Shown here piece after piece: positions 35,746 through 44,998 of a DNA stretch of 64,000 nucleotides. Every line of letters begins with the position of its first letter. Within the stretch, counting starts at the first letter, position 1. The DNA is from Pukyongiella litopenaei. Its GTDB lineage: Bacteria > Pseudomonadota > Alphaproteobacteria > Rhodobacterales > Rhodobacteraceae. The position numbers and the translations under genes were made by a program. The stretch covers positions 1,426,001-1,490,000 of the forward strand of contig NZ_CP027665.1 in the NCBI RefSeq assembly GCF_003008555.2. Reading direction: 5' to 3'. Under the pieces are notes generated by a model. The model was not told the origin of the DNA. It saw nothing but the letters and a program-made list of their open reading frames with translations, and searched no databases.

Positions 35746-35938
35746 CGATTACATACAATCAGCCAAAATTTTGTAGACACAACAAGCCGCCATCCCTACG
35801 CTATCCGACATGCCACGTTGGAGGAGAACAGCACGGCATATCCACGGATGCCTGCCAGACACGGCGCTCATCCTAAATTCGACCGCGATATTGGATGCAA
35901 AAGTTACTGTTTTTGTATCCACAACAGGGAGTATCCAG

Positions 35939-37510
35939 ATGATTTCGGGACTTGGATCAAAAGCCGTTCTGGCCGTCGGGCTGGCAACGGCGTTCATCGG
36001 AACTGGTTCGATGGCGGAAACCGTAAGATGGGGCGCCCCGCGCGACATCGTTTCGCTCGACCCCTATTCCTACGGTGACAGCTACACGATCAACTTCCTG
36101 AACCATATCTACGAGGGGCTGGTCCGCTACAACCGCGACCTGAAGATCGAGCCGGCGCTCGCCGAGTCCTGGGAAATCGTCGGCCCGACCACCTGGAGGT
36201 TCAAGCTGCGCGAAGGGGTCGAGTTCCACAACGGCAACGATTTCACCGCCGAGGATGTGCTGGCCTCGCTGGCCCGCGTGAGCGATCCATCCTCACCGCT
36301 CAAGGGCAACCTTCCCGCCTATAAAAGCGCGGCGGTCGTGGACGATCGCACCATAGATATCGAGCTGACCGGCCCCTATCCGCTGCTGCTCAACGATCTG
36401 ACCAACATCCACATTTTCGACAAGGACTGGCTGGTCGAAAACAATGCCGAGAAACCCACCGATGTCAGCGCCGGCGTCGAAGGCTATGCGACCTTCAACG
36501 CCAACGGCACCGGGCCGTTCAAGCTCGAATCCCGCACGCCGGAGGCACAAACCATCCTGACGGTCAACGAAGGCTGGTGGGACGAGGCGCAGCACAACCT
36601 GACCCGTATCGAATTCCAGCCGATCACCTCGGCGGCGACCCGGGTTGCGGCCCTGTTGTCGGGCGAGGTGGATTTCGTCGACAGTGCGCCGGTTCAGGAT
36701 CTTCCGCGCCTCGAGGCGGCGACGAACCTCAAGGTCCTCGAGCGGACCGACCTCCGTACGGTCATGCTGGGTTTCAACCGCCGTGACGAGCTTGTCGCTG
36801 GCGGCGCGAACCCGATGAACGACCTCCGCGTGCGCCAGGCGATGCAGATGGCCGTGGACATGGACCTGATCCACGACAAGGTGATGCGCGGCAAATCGCG
36901 CAACGCAGGCACGCTGGTCGCCCCGGCGATCCCCGGCTATTCGGCCGATCTCGACACCGTCGTGCCGGCGGATGCGGACAAGGCAAAGGCATTGCTGACC
37001 GAAGCGGGATACCCTGACGGTTTCGAGTTCGATTTCGTCTGCACCAACGAAAGCTATGTCAACGAAGAGCAGTTCTGTCAGGCAATTGCATCGATGTGGT
37101 CGCGGATCGGGCTCAAGCCCCGGCTCGACATCGGCCCCACCGCCAAACAGACGCCCAAGCGCGCGAACGGTCAGGCCGACGTCTATACGATCGGCTGGGC
37201 AACGCTGCCGATGCTCGACACCTATTCGATCCTGATCCAGATGCTTCACAGCAAGGAAGGCAATGCCGGGGTCTTCAACTGGGGCGGCTGGTCCTATCCC
37301 GAGATCGACCGGCTGACGGATGCGGCGGGTGTCGAACTCGACAACGACAAGCGGCTGGCGATGGAAACCGAAGCGCTGAAAATCGCCAGGGACGAGATCG
37401 TGATGATGCCGCTGCACCAGCAGCCGATGGCCTGGGCGGTATCGTCCGGGTTCGGGGACTTCCCGCAGTTCCCCGACAACAAGCCGCGGCTTTGGTACGT
37501 CACCAAGTAA
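35939..37510 (+). CDS. ABC transporter solute-binding protein, peptide class (SBP_bac_5)
   Basis: The protein has 523 residues. A signal peptide (from MISGLGSKAVLAVGLATAFI, cleavage near SMA-ET) is followed by IVSLDPYSYGDSYTINFLNH, IYEGLVRYNRDLKIEPALAE-SWEIVGPTTWRFKLREGVEF and HNGNDFTAEDVLASLARV. The ATG at 35939 has AGGGAG upstream. The family binds oligopeptides and many other small organics. The enzymes downstream point to an N-heterocyclic or cyclic-amide substrate (inference). A perfect hairpin follows the stop. Confidence 0.92.
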   Translation: MISGLGSKAVLAVGLATAFIGTGSMAETVRWGAPRDIVSLDPYSYGDSYTINFLNHIYEGLVRYNRDLKIEPALAESWEIVGPTTWRFKLREGVEFHNGNDFTAEDVLASLARVSDPSSPLKGNLPAYKSAAVVDDRTIDIELTGPYPLLLNDLTNIHIFDKDWLVENNAEKPTDVSAGVEGYATFNANGTGPFKLESRTPEAQTILTVNEGWWDEAQHNLTRIEFQPITSAATRVAALLSGEVDFVDSAPVQDLPRLEAATNLKVLERTDLRTVMLGFNRRDELVAGGANPMNDLRVRQAMQMAVDMDLIHDKVMRGKSRNAGTLVAPAIPGYSADLDTVVPADADKAKALLTEAGYPDGFEFDFVCTNESYVNEEQFCQAIASMWSRIGLKPRLDIGPTAKQTPKRANGQADVYTIGWATLPMLDTYSILIQMLHSKEGNAGVFNWGGWSYPEIDRLTDAAGVELDNDKRLAMETEALKIARDEIVMMPLHQQPMAWAVSSGFGDFPQFPDNKPRLWYVTK

Positions 37511-37524
37511 CGTCCTCCCGACCA

Positions 37525-37546
37525 GGGCAGCGCCCCGGCGCTGCCC
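37525..37546 (+). promoter_or_regulatory. Intercistronic hairpin after the solute-binding-protein gene
   Basis: GGGCAGCG and CGCTGCCC form a perfect 8-bp stem with a CCCCGG loop, 14 bases after the stop codon. Only a weak pyrimidine stretch follows. It is the third example in the window of a hairpin at this position. Confidence 0.7.
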
Positions 37547-37570
37547 GCTCTTTCCGCCATGGGGGCAATG

Positions 37571-38542
37571 ATGCTGGCCTTTCTTATCAAGCGCTTCGCA
37601 AATGCGATCTTCGTGATGCTCTCGGTGAGCTTCATCGCCTTCATGATTTTCCGTTTTGTGGGCGATCCGGTAGAGCTGATGCTGAACGAACAGGCCACGC
37701 AGGCGCAGCGCGACGATCTGCGTGCCAAGCTGGGTCTCGACCGGCCTTTTGCCATCCAGTACGGCACCTTCGTCGCCAATGCCGCCAAGGGAGACTTCGG
37801 CATTTCGTTCCGCAACCAGCAGGACGTTCTGGCCATGATTGCGGAACGTTTCCCGGCAACATTCGAACTGGTGATCGTTGCCACCATCATCTCGCTGGTC
37901 GTGGGCATCCCCATGGGGGTGATCACCGCGATCAGGCGTCAGACATGGTATGCCGAAGCGATGCAGTTCACCTCGATCATCGGCATCTCGCTGCCCAGCT
38001 TCGTGGTGGGGATCGGTCTTATCCTGATCTTCTCGGTCTGGCTGGGCTGGTTCCCGGCCTTCGGGCGCGGCGAGACGGTTCAGATCGGCTGGTGGTCGAC
38101 CGGGCTTCTGACCCAGTCGGGCCGCATGTCGATCATTCTGCCCGCGCTTTCGCTGTCGCTGTTCCAGATCACGCTGGTCATGCGGCTCGTCCGTGCGGAA
38201 ATGCTCGAAGTCCTGCGCTCGGATTTCATCAAATTCGCCCGCGCCCGCGGCATACCCGCCCGCGCGATCCATTTCCGCCATGCCCTGCGCAACTGCCTGA
38301 TGCCGGTCGTGACCATGACCGCCATGCAGATCGGCGGGCTCATCGCCTTTGCGCTGGTGACCGAAACGGTGTTCCAGTGGCCGGGTATGGGGCTGCTCTT
38401 CATCCAGGCCGTTACGTTTGTCGACGTGCCGATCATGGCCGCCTACCTGTGCATCGTGGCGCTGATCTTTGTCCTGCTGAACACCATCGTTGACGTGACC
38501 TATGCCGTGATCGATCCCCGCCTGCGTGGAGCCGACAATTGA
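37571..38542 (+). CDS. ABC transporter permease, DppB/OppB type
   Basis: The protein has about 323 residues and six helices. It shows the opening MLAFLIKRFANAIFVMLSVS, FVGDPVELMLNEQATQAQRD-DLRAKLGLDRP, the EAA loop FIKFARARGIPARAIHFRHA and ETVFQWPGMGLLFIQAVTFV. GGGGG stands before two adjacent ATGs; I chose the second (37571) for spacing, while 37559 and 37568 are possible. It forms the channel with the next gene product. Confidence 0.9.
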   Translation: MLAFLIKRFANAIFVMLSVSFIAFMIFRFVGDPVELMLNEQATQAQRDDLRAKLGLDRPFAIQYGTFVANAAKGDFGISFRNQQDVLAMIAERFPATFELVIVATIISLVVGIPMGVITAIRRQTWYAEAMQFTSIIGISLPSFVVGIGLILIFSVWLGWFPAFGRGETVQIGWWSTGLLTQSGRMSIILPALSLSLFQITLVMRLVRAEMLEVLRSDFIKFARARGIPARAIHFRHALRNCLMPVVTMTAMQIGGLIAFALVTETVFQWPGMGLLFIQAVTFVDVPIMAAYLCIVALIFVLLNTIVDVTYAVIDPRLRGADN

Positions 38543-39489
38543 CTGATACACCTGCCGCCGATCCTCGTCAGAAAACGATGAGCCGTCGCGAACGCTTCTT
38601 CGACAGCGATCTATGGTGGAGCTTCAGGAACTCGAAATCCGCCGTCGGCGCCGCCGTCGTGCTGATCCTCGTGATCCTGACTGCGATCCTCGCCCCGGCG
38701 CTGTCGCCGCAGAACCCCTATGATCTCGCCTCGCTCGAACTTTGGAACGCCGAATTGCCGCCGGTCTGGATGGAAGGCGGGCAGATGCCGTTCATTCTCG
38801 GCACCGATGTGCAAGGGCGCGATATCCTTTCCGGTATTCTCTATGGGACGCGCATTTCGATTTTCATCGGACTTGCCTCGGTGCTGGTGTCACTGGGTAT
38901 CGGTGTGCTGGCCGGGCTGACCGCCGGGTTTTATGGCGGCTGGGTCGACAACGTGCTGATGCGCATCGGTGACGTCCTGCTTTCTATCCCGATCATTCTC
39001 GTTGCGATCCTCGTCAGTTCGGTGGCGCAGGCCCTGCTGCCGCCCCAGCTGCGCGAGGCGGGCATCTCGGTGGTGTTGGTCCTGGCGATCGCCATGTATT
39101 CCTGGGTGCAATACGCGCGTGTGGTCCGCGCCCAGACCATGGTGGAACGGCGCAAGGAATATGTGCAGGCCTCGCGGCTCGTCGGCACGCCCGCCCGCCG
39201 GCTGATGCTCAAGCATATCCTGCCCAATACGCTGACCCCGGTCTTTGTCGCCGCCACGCTGAATTTCGGCCTCGCCATCCTGATCGAGGCGACACTGTCG
39301 TTCCTCGGTGTCGGCATGCCGCCGAACCAGCCATCGCTGGGCACGCTGATCCGGGTCGGAAACCAGTATCTCTTCTCAGGCTCGTGGTGGATCGTGCTGT
39401 TTCCGTCGATCCAGCTGTGTATTCTGGTTGTCGCGGTGAACATGCTGGGCGACTGGCTGCGCGATGCGCTGAACCCGAAACTTCGATAA
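38539..39489 (+). CDS. ABC transporter permease, DppC/OppC type
   Basis: The protein has 316 residues. After a basic cytoplasmic N-terminus (SRRERFFDSDLWWSFRNSKS) come the helices, with the DppC landmark FILGTDVQGRDILSGILYGT, the EAA loop EYVQASRLVGTPARRLMLKH-ILPN and TLSFLGVGMPPNQPSLGTLI. A TTG start overlaps the previous stop; an ATG at 38578 would remove 13 residues but has a weaker ribosome site. Both alternatives keep all helices. Confidence 0.88.
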   Translation: MTDTPAADPRQKTMSRRERFFDSDLWWSFRNSKSAVGAAVVLILVILTAILAPALSPQNPYDLASLELWNAELPPVWMEGGQMPFILGTDVQGRDILSGILYGTRISIFIGLASVLVSLGIGVLAGLTAGFYGGWVDNVLMRIGDVLLSIPIILVAILVSSVAQALLPPQLREAGISVVLVLAIAMYSWVQYARVVRAQTMVERRKEYVQASRLVGTPARRLMLKHILPNTLTPVFVAATLNFGLAILIEATLSFLGVGMPPNQPSLGTLIRVGNQYLFSGSWWIVLFPSIQLCILVVAVNMLGDWLRDALNPKLR

Positions 39490-39501
39490 GGGACCGTGCC
39501 G

Positions 39502-40698
39502 ATGTCTTCGCTCTTGATACAGAATGTCCGCATCATGGACGGCGAAGCCGCCGATATCCTGATCCGGGACGGTGTCGTCTCGCGGATCGCGCCGGGTATC
39601 GAGGCCCCGGACGTGCCGGTCGAACCCGGCGGCGGCCTTATCGCCATTCCCGGCCTCGTCGATGCCCATACCCACCTGGACAAGTCGCTGCTGGGCTGGC
39701 CCTGGTACAAAAACGATGTCGGCGGGGCGAGCCTGACGGCGATGATCGAGAACGAGCGCAACATGAAGAAATCGCTCGGCCTCGACCCGCATGTGCAGTC
39801 GATGCGCCACGCGCTGAAGACCGCCGCGCTGGGCACCACGCTGATCCGCAGCCATGTCGACATCGACACCGATGCCGGCCTGCGCGCGATGGAAGGGGTG
39901 ATGGAAACCGCCGCCCGGCTCGCCGATGTGGTCGAGATCGAGACCGTCGCCTTTCCCCAGTCCGGGCTGATGATCCGCGAAGGCACCGCCGAACTGATGG
40001 ACCGGGCGCTGGCCATGGGCGCCGACCTGGTCGGCGGGCTGGACCCCTGCGGCGTGGATCGCGACCCCAAGGGCCATCTCGACACCGTTTTCGGGCTTGC
40101 CGACAAGCACGGCAAGGGCATCGACATCCACCTGCACGAACGCGGCGAACTCGGGATGTTCTCGATGGACATGATCCTCGACCGCGCCGCGGCGCTGGGG
40201 ATGCACGGGCTGGTGACGATTTCCCATGCCTTCTGCCTCGGGATGCCGGATTTCCAGCGTGTCGAGGCGATGCTCGAACGGCTGGCCGCGCTGGATGTGC
40301 GCATCATGACCACGGCGCCGACCTCGTCGCCCGCCCCGTTGGTGAAGCAGCTCGACGCGCATGGCATCCGCATCGGCGCCGGCAATGACGGCATCCAGGA
40401 CACCTGGGGCCCCTACGGCAACGGCGACATGCTGGAGCGGGCCAAGTTCGTCGGCCTGCGCAACAACCTGCGCATGGATGCCGAGGTGAAACGCGCGCTC
40501 GACATCTGCACCGGCGGCGGTGCCGAGGCGATGGCCAGGCCGCGCCGCGCGCTGGAGACCGGCGCGCCGGGCGACGTGGTTCTGGTCGCGGGCGAAACGG
40601 TGGCCGAGGCGGTCGTCACCCACGCCCCGCGCAAGCTGGTGGTCAAGGGCGGGCGCGTCACCGCGCGCGACGGCGCCACCCTGGTCGCGGCCCCATGA
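39502..40698 (+). CDS. Cytosine-deaminase-like amidohydrolase
   Basis: The protein has 398 residues and the amidohydrolase fold of the CodA group. Metal and catalytic residues can be placed: His56 and His58 in GLVDAHTHLDKS, His212-Glu213 in IHLHERGELG, His242 in VTISHAFCLG, and Asp296 in AGNDGIQDTWGPYGNGDMLE. CodA-type enzymes deaminate cytosine, isoguanine and related rings. No signal peptide is present, so it acts on imported substrate in the cytoplasm. The ATG at 39502 has AAGGGA upstream; a GTG two codons earlier is less likely. It overlaps the next gene by four bases. Confidence 0.85.
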   Translation: MSSLLIQNVRIMDGEAADILIRDGVVSRIAPGIEAPDVPVEPGGGLIAIPGLVDAHTHLDKSLLGWPWYKNDVGGASLTAMIENERNMKKSLGLDPHVQSMRHALKTAALGTTLIRSHVDIDTDAGLRAMEGVMETAARLADVVEIETVAFPQSGLMIREGTAELMDRALAMGADLVGGLDPCGVDRDPKGHLDTVFGLADKHGKGIDIHLHERGELGMFSMDMILDRAAALGMHGLVTISHAFCLGMPDFQRVEAMLERLAALDVRIMTTAPTSSPAPLVKQLDAHGIRIGAGNDGIQDTWGPYGNGDMLERAKFVGLRNNLRMDAEVKRALDICTGGGAEAMARPRRALETGAPGDVVLVAGETVAEAVVTHAPRKLVVKGGRVTARDGATLVAAP

Positions 40699-42179
40699 CC
40701 CGGTTCGCCGACATCCCCCTCGGCACCCGCCCGCGGGGCCGCTGGGCCATCGCGGCGCGCTGGCTGGTGGCCGATACGCCATCCGGGCGCCGTCTCGTCC
40801 GCGATGGCGAGGTGGTGATCGACGGCGACACCGTGATCCATGCGGGCAACCGCTTTGGCGGCGATGTCGCGGCGCGGTTCGACATGGGCGAGGCGCTGGT
40901 CGCGCCGGGCTTCGTCGATCTCGATGCGCTGTCGGATCTCGACACCACGCTGCTGGCCTATGACAACTGGCCCGGCGAACGGAAGGGGCGGGTCTGGCCG
41001 CGCTCCTATGTCGAGCGCGGCCCCTACGAGATGTATACGCCCGGGGAACTGGCGTTCCAGAAACGCTATGCCTTTGCCCAGCTCCTGCTGAACGGGATCA
41101 CCACGGCGGCGCCGATCGCCTCGCTCTTCTACCGGGAATGGGGCGAAACGGCGGCCGAGTTCGAGGCCGCGGCCCGCGCGGCGCAGGATCTCGGGCTGCG
41201 CGTCTGGCTCGGCCCCGCCTACCGGTCCGGCGGCATGGTGGTCGAGGCCGATGGCCGGATCACCGCCGAATTCGACGAGGACCGGGGGCTGCGGGGGCTG
41301 GCCGAGGCCATCGCCTTTGCGGAACGATGGCAGGGCCACGGGCTGGTCAGCCCGATGCTCGCCCCCGACCGGGTCGAGACCTGCACCGAACCCCTGCTGA
41401 GACGGACGATGCGGGCGGCGGAGGATCTGGACTGCCCGGTGCGCCTGCACATGGCGCAGGGCATGATGGAGCTGGACACGGTCCGCGCCCTTCACGGCAG
41501 GACCGCGCCGGACTGGCTCGGCGGGCTGGGGCTGCTGAGCCCCCGCCTGCTGGCGCCGCACGCCACCGTCGCGACACCGGACGACCTGCGCCGCTACGCC
41601 GATGCCGGCGTGACCGTCATCCACTGCCCGCTGGTCAGCGCCCGCCACGGCAGCGCGCTGCGATCCTTCCGGAAACTGCGCGACATGGGCATTCGCGTCG
41701 CCATGGGCACCGACACCGCGCCGCCCGACATGGTGCTGAACATGGCGGTCGGCATGATGATGTGCCGCATCGCGGAAAACGACATCGCCGCCTGCACGGC
41801 AGCGGAGTTCCTCGACGCCGCGACGCGGGACGGGGCCGCCGCCCTGGGCCGCGACGATATCGGCGTGCTGCGCGCCGGCGGCAAGGCGGATATCGCCGTC
41901 TTCGACCTGGCCGATCCCGCGATGGCGCCGACCATCGACCCGGTGCAGACGCTGATCCTCGGCGCGACCGGCCGCGTCACCCGCGCCACCATCGTCGACG
42001 GGCGCCTGTCGATGCGCGATGGCCGGGTCGCCGGGCTCGACATGGCCGGGGCCCGCGCCCGGGCGCAGGCCCAGTTCGACGGGCTGCGCGCCCGATACCC
42101 CGACCGCACCGCCGGGCATCCCCCGGTAACCGAAATCTTCCCCCCCGCCTATCCGCTGATGGACGGGTGTCAGACGTGA
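40695..42179 (+). CDS. Amidohydrolase-family protein lacking the usual HxH metal motif
   Basis: The protein has 494 residues, related to chlorohydrolase and deaminase amidohydrolases. The C-terminal half keeps His252 (VRLHMAQGMM), His289 (LLAPHATVAT), His310 and Asp340 (GTDTAPPDM). But the strand-1 position reads PGFVDLDALSDLD (71-83) instead of 'PGF-x-x-x-HTHL', so the two His that hold the metal from that side are missing. Either the metal is held differently or the reaction differs. It is translation-coupled to the CodA-like gene and so probably acts on its product or a related ring compound. It is very GC-rich, like its neighbours. Confidence 0.8.
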   Translation: MTRFADIPLGTRPRGRWAIAARWLVADTPSGRRLVRDGEVVIDGDTVIHAGNRFGGDVAARFDMGEALVAPGFVDLDALSDLDTTLLAYDNWPGERKGRVWPRSYVERGPYEMYTPGELAFQKRYAFAQLLLNGITTAAPIASLFYREWGETAAEFEAAARAAQDLGLRVWLGPAYRSGGMVVEADGRITAEFDEDRGLRGLAEAIAFAERWQGHGLVSPMLAPDRVETCTEPLLRRTMRAAEDLDCPVRLHMAQGMMELDTVRALHGRTAPDWLGGLGLLSPRLLAPHATVATPDDLRRYADAGVTVIHCPLVSARHGSALRSFRKLRDMGIRVAMGTDTAPPDMVLNMAVGMMMCRIAENDIAACTAAEFLDAATRDGAAALGRDDIGVLRAGGKADIAVFDLADPAMAPTIDPVQTLILGATGRVTRATIVDGRLSMRDGRVAGLDMAGARARAQAQFDGLRARYPDRTAGHPPVTEIFPPAYPLMDGCQT

Positions 42180-42190
42180 AAGAGCCTGAG

Positions 42191-43219
42191 ATGATGTCGC
42201 AAGCTGCACACCAGCACGATCTTCCGGGCGCGGCACCTGCTCCGGATGCGACCGCTGTGCTCGAAGTAACGAACCTGAGCGTCGAATTTCCGACGCGCCG
42301 GGGCGTGCTGACTGCGATAGACAACGTGTCGATGCGGATCGCACCCGGAGAAATCCTCGGCGTGGTGGGCGAATCCGGCGCGGGCAAATCGATCACCGGT
42401 CTCGCCGTGCTGGGCCTGCTCGAAGCGCCCGGCCGGATCTCGGGTGGCCAGATCTGCGTCGGCGGACGACGGGTCGACACGCTGTCCGAAGAAGAACTGA
42501 CCAAGGTGCGCGGCCGCGAGATGGGCGCGATCTTTCAGGATCCGCTGACCGCGCTCAATCCGCTGTTCACCGTGGGCGCGCAGCTCATGGAAACGATCCG
42601 CCTTCATACCGGCCTGTCAAAAGAGGGCGCGCGCGAACGCGCCCTGAAGCTCCTGCGCGAGGTCGGCATTCCCGCGCCCGAGGAACGGCTGTCACAGTAT
42701 CCCCATCAGTTTTCGGGCGGTATGCGGCAACGGGTTGTCATCGCGCTGGCGTTGGCGGCGGAACCGGATCTGATCATCGCCGATGAACCGACCACCGCGC
42801 TGGATGTCTCGATCCAGGCACAGATCACCGCCCTGCTGCGCAGGCTGTGCAAGGAACACCGCAACGGTATCATGCTGGTCACCCATGACATGGGCGTGAT
42901 CGCGGAAACCGCCGACCGGGTGGCGGTCATGTATTCGGGCCGCGTGGTCGAAACCGGCCGGGTCGAGGATGTGATCCACGATGCCCAACACCCCTATACC
43001 AAGGGTCTGATGGCGGCGATTCCGAGCCTGCACAAACGGGTCGACAAGCTCACGCAGATCGACGGGGCGATGCCACGTTTGAACGCGCGCCCCTCGGGCT
43101 GCGCGTTCAATCCGCGTTGCCCGATGGCGGGCCCGCGCTGCCGGCGGGACAAACCGGAACTGACGCCGGCGGGCCGCAACCGGGCTGCCTGCTTTCTGCA
43201 TGAGGGAGGCACCGCATGA
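42191..43219 (+). CDS. Peptide-type ABC importer ATPase, DppD/OppD type
   Basis: The protein has 342 residues. It has Walker A GESGAGKS, QDPLTALNPLFTVG, signature FSGGMRQRV, Walker [13 protein letters not shown], and a C-terminal Cys-containing oligopeptide-transporter segment (GCAFNPRCPMAGPRC) that in relatives binds an iron-sulfur cluster. I chose the ATG at 42191, after GAAAGAG. A GTG at 42176 overlapping the previous stop is also possible. It overlaps the next ATPase gene by four bases. Confidence 0.9.
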   Translation: MMSQAAHQHDLPGAAPAPDATAVLEVTNLSVEFPTRRGVLTAIDNVSMRIAPGEILGVVGESGAGKSITGLAVLGLLEAPGRISGGQICVGGRRVDTLSEEELTKVRGREMGAIFQDPLTALNPLFTVGAQLMETIRLHTGLSKEGARERALKLLREVGIPAPEERLSQYPHQFSGGMRQRVVIALALAAEPDLIIADEPTTALDVSIQAQITALLRRLCKEHRNGIMLVTHDMGVIAETADRVAVMYSGRVVETGRVEDVIHDAQHPYTKGLMAAIPSLHKRVDKLTQIDGAMPRLNARPSGCAFNPRCPMAGPRCRRDKPELTPAGRNRAACFLHEGGTA

Positions 43220-44214
43220 TCACCGCCGATCCCATCCTTTCGGTCACCGATGTGTCCAAGGAATTTGACGTTTCCGCACCGTGGCTGAACCGCGTGCTTG
43301 AACGCAAACCAAGGCTCTTCGTGAAGGCGGTGAACGACGTCAGCTTCAGCATCCCGCGCGGAAGCTGTTTCAGCATCGTGGGCGAATCCGGCTGCGGCAA
43401 GTCCACTGTCGCCCGTCTGGTGACCGGTCTCTACGCGACCACATCGGGGGATATCCGTTTCGGCGCCGGAGCCGAAGGCCGCCCGGTACGGGTGCAAATG
43501 ATATTCCAGGACCCTCATTCCAGCCTCAATCCCCGGTGGCGCGTCGGAGACATCATCGCGGAACCGATCCGTGAAATGAAACTGCGGGCGGGTGAAGACA
43601 AGACGCAGGAACGGGTCGAGGACCTATTGCGAACGGTGGGTCTGGCCGCGGACGACGCCCGAAAGTTCCCGCACGAATTCTCGGGCGGTCAGCGGCAACG
43701 CATCTCGATTGCGCGCGCTCTGGCCTCGGAACCCGAACTGCTGGTCTGCGACGAACCGACCTCGGCGCTCGACGTTTCGGTGCAGGCGCAGATCCTGAAC
43801 CTGATGCGACAGCTGCAGCAAGAGCTCGGCCTGACCTACCTGTTCATCAGCCACGACCTGAGCGTTGTCCGGCACATGTCGGACACGATTGCGGTGATGT
43901 ATCTGGGCCAGATCGTCGAGATGGCACCCGCCGACATCCTGTTCAGCGCACCACGACACCCCTATTCCCAGCTGCTCCTGGCCACGATCCCCGATATCCA
44001 CGACCCGAACCGCGCCCGCGCGTTGCAAACCGGCGAACCGCCCAGCCCGCTGAACCCGCCGCCGGGCTGCACGTTCAACCCGCGCTGCCCGCTGGCTGAC
44101 GACCGTTGCCGCAGCGATGCCCCCCTGCTCCGCACCGAGGGTCAGTCATCGGTGCGTTGCCATGCGGTCGAGGAAGGCCGGGCAGACGGAACACCGGCGG
44201 GAAAGGTTCTCTGA
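43216..44214 (+). CDS. Peptide-type ABC importer ATPase, DppF/OppF type
   Basis: The protein has 332 residues. It has Walker A GESGCGKST, QDPHSSLNPRWRVG, signature FSGGQRQRI, Walker B LLVCDEPTSALD, LFISHDLSVVRHMSD, and a C-terminal PPGCTFNPRCPLADDRCRSD motif. It forms the ATPase pair with the preceding gene product. The stop overlaps the flavin reductase start (TGATG). Confidence 0.92.
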   Translation: MITADPILSVTDVSKEFDVSAPWLNRVLERKPRLFVKAVNDVSFSIPRGSCFSIVGESGCGKSTVARLVTGLYATTSGDIRFGAGAEGRPVRVQMIFQDPHSSLNPRWRVGDIIAEPIREMKLRAGEDKTQERVEDLLRTVGLAADDARKFPHEFSGGQRQRISIARALASEPELLVCDEPTSALDVSVQAQILNLMRQLQQELGLTYLFISHDLSVVRHMSDTIAVMYLGQIVEMAPADILFSAPRHPYSQLLLATIPDIHDPNRARALQTGEPPSPLNPPPGCTFNPRCPLADDRCRSDAPLLRTEGQSSVRCHAVEEGRADGTPAGKVL

Positions 44215-44867
44215 TGCAGTTCGATTTCACGGAACTTCCCCCGGCGGATCGTTATCGGCTACTGACGAACTTTGTCGGACCGCGTCCGATCGCGCTCGTC
44301 TCGACGCGATCACCGGAGGGCCAGAACAACGCCGCACCGATGAGCTTTTTCAACGTGTTCGCCCATGAACCGCCGATCGTGATCATCGGTTTCAGCGCCC
44401 GTCCCGACGGCAGCGAAAAGGACACGACCGCAAACATCCGCCGGACCGAACAGTTCTGTGTGAACATGGTGGACATGGCGTTGGCCGACCAGATGATCCT
44501 GTGCGGCGTCAACTTTGCCGCCGATGTCGACGAACTCGACTTCGCGGGGCTCACGACGGCGCCGTGCACGCAGATCGACGCCCCGAGGGTCGCCAATACC
44601 CCTTGCGCCATGGAATGCCGGGTCGAGCGGATCATCGACTATCCCGGCCGCGCCATCGTGCTGGGTGAAGTGGTGCAGATGCACATACGCGACGATTGCC
44701 TCGACCCGGCCGGCCGCTATGTCAACCCGGCCATGTATCAGCCGATTGCCCGGCTCCATGCCGACAACTACATCGTCAGCGACCGGCAGTTCGAATTGAA
44801 GAAACCCGTCGGTCTCGCGGCGCGCGAAGTCGCCTGGAACCCCCGTGACACGGTGGAGCCCCGATGA
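44214..44867 (+). CDS. Flavin reductase-like FMN-binding protein
   Basis: The protein has 217 residues with the flavin_Reduct fold. It shows RPIALVSTRSPEGQNNAAPM, SFFNVFAHEPPIVIIGFSAR, KDTTANIRRTEQFCVNMVDM and ARLHADNYIVSDRQFELKKP. Such proteins bind FMN and either reduce it for a partner monooxygenase (as RutF does for RutA) or act alone. No monooxygenase gene is present in this operon, so its partner is unknown. It is the last gene of the importer operon. Confidence 0.85.
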   Translation: MQFDFTELPPADRYRLLTNFVGPRPIALVSTRSPEGQNNAAPMSFFNVFAHEPPIVIIGFSARPDGSEKDTTANIRRTEQFCVNMVDMALADQMILCGVNFAADVDELDFAGLTTAPCTQIDAPRVANTPCAMECRVERIIDYPGRAIVLGEVVQMHIRDDCLDPAGRYVNPAMYQPIARLHADNYIVSDRQFELKKPVGLAAREVAWNPRDTVEPR

Positions 44868-44998
44868 TCGCGTCATCGGATCGCAATCCGGAAGTCGCGG
44901 CGAACACCCGACACACCTACCCCGCTCCGCCGGACGGCCCCAAAGCTATCATCCTCGTTCATCGCAGCAGCAGGCAGTTTGGGTCAGCTGCTTATCGA

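Noticed and set aside
36293-38551. A 752-codon open frame on the minus strand
   Set aside because: It is antisense to a well-supported binding protein and permease, is rich in His, Arg, Gly and Asp as expected of mirrored GC-rich codons, and resembles no family.
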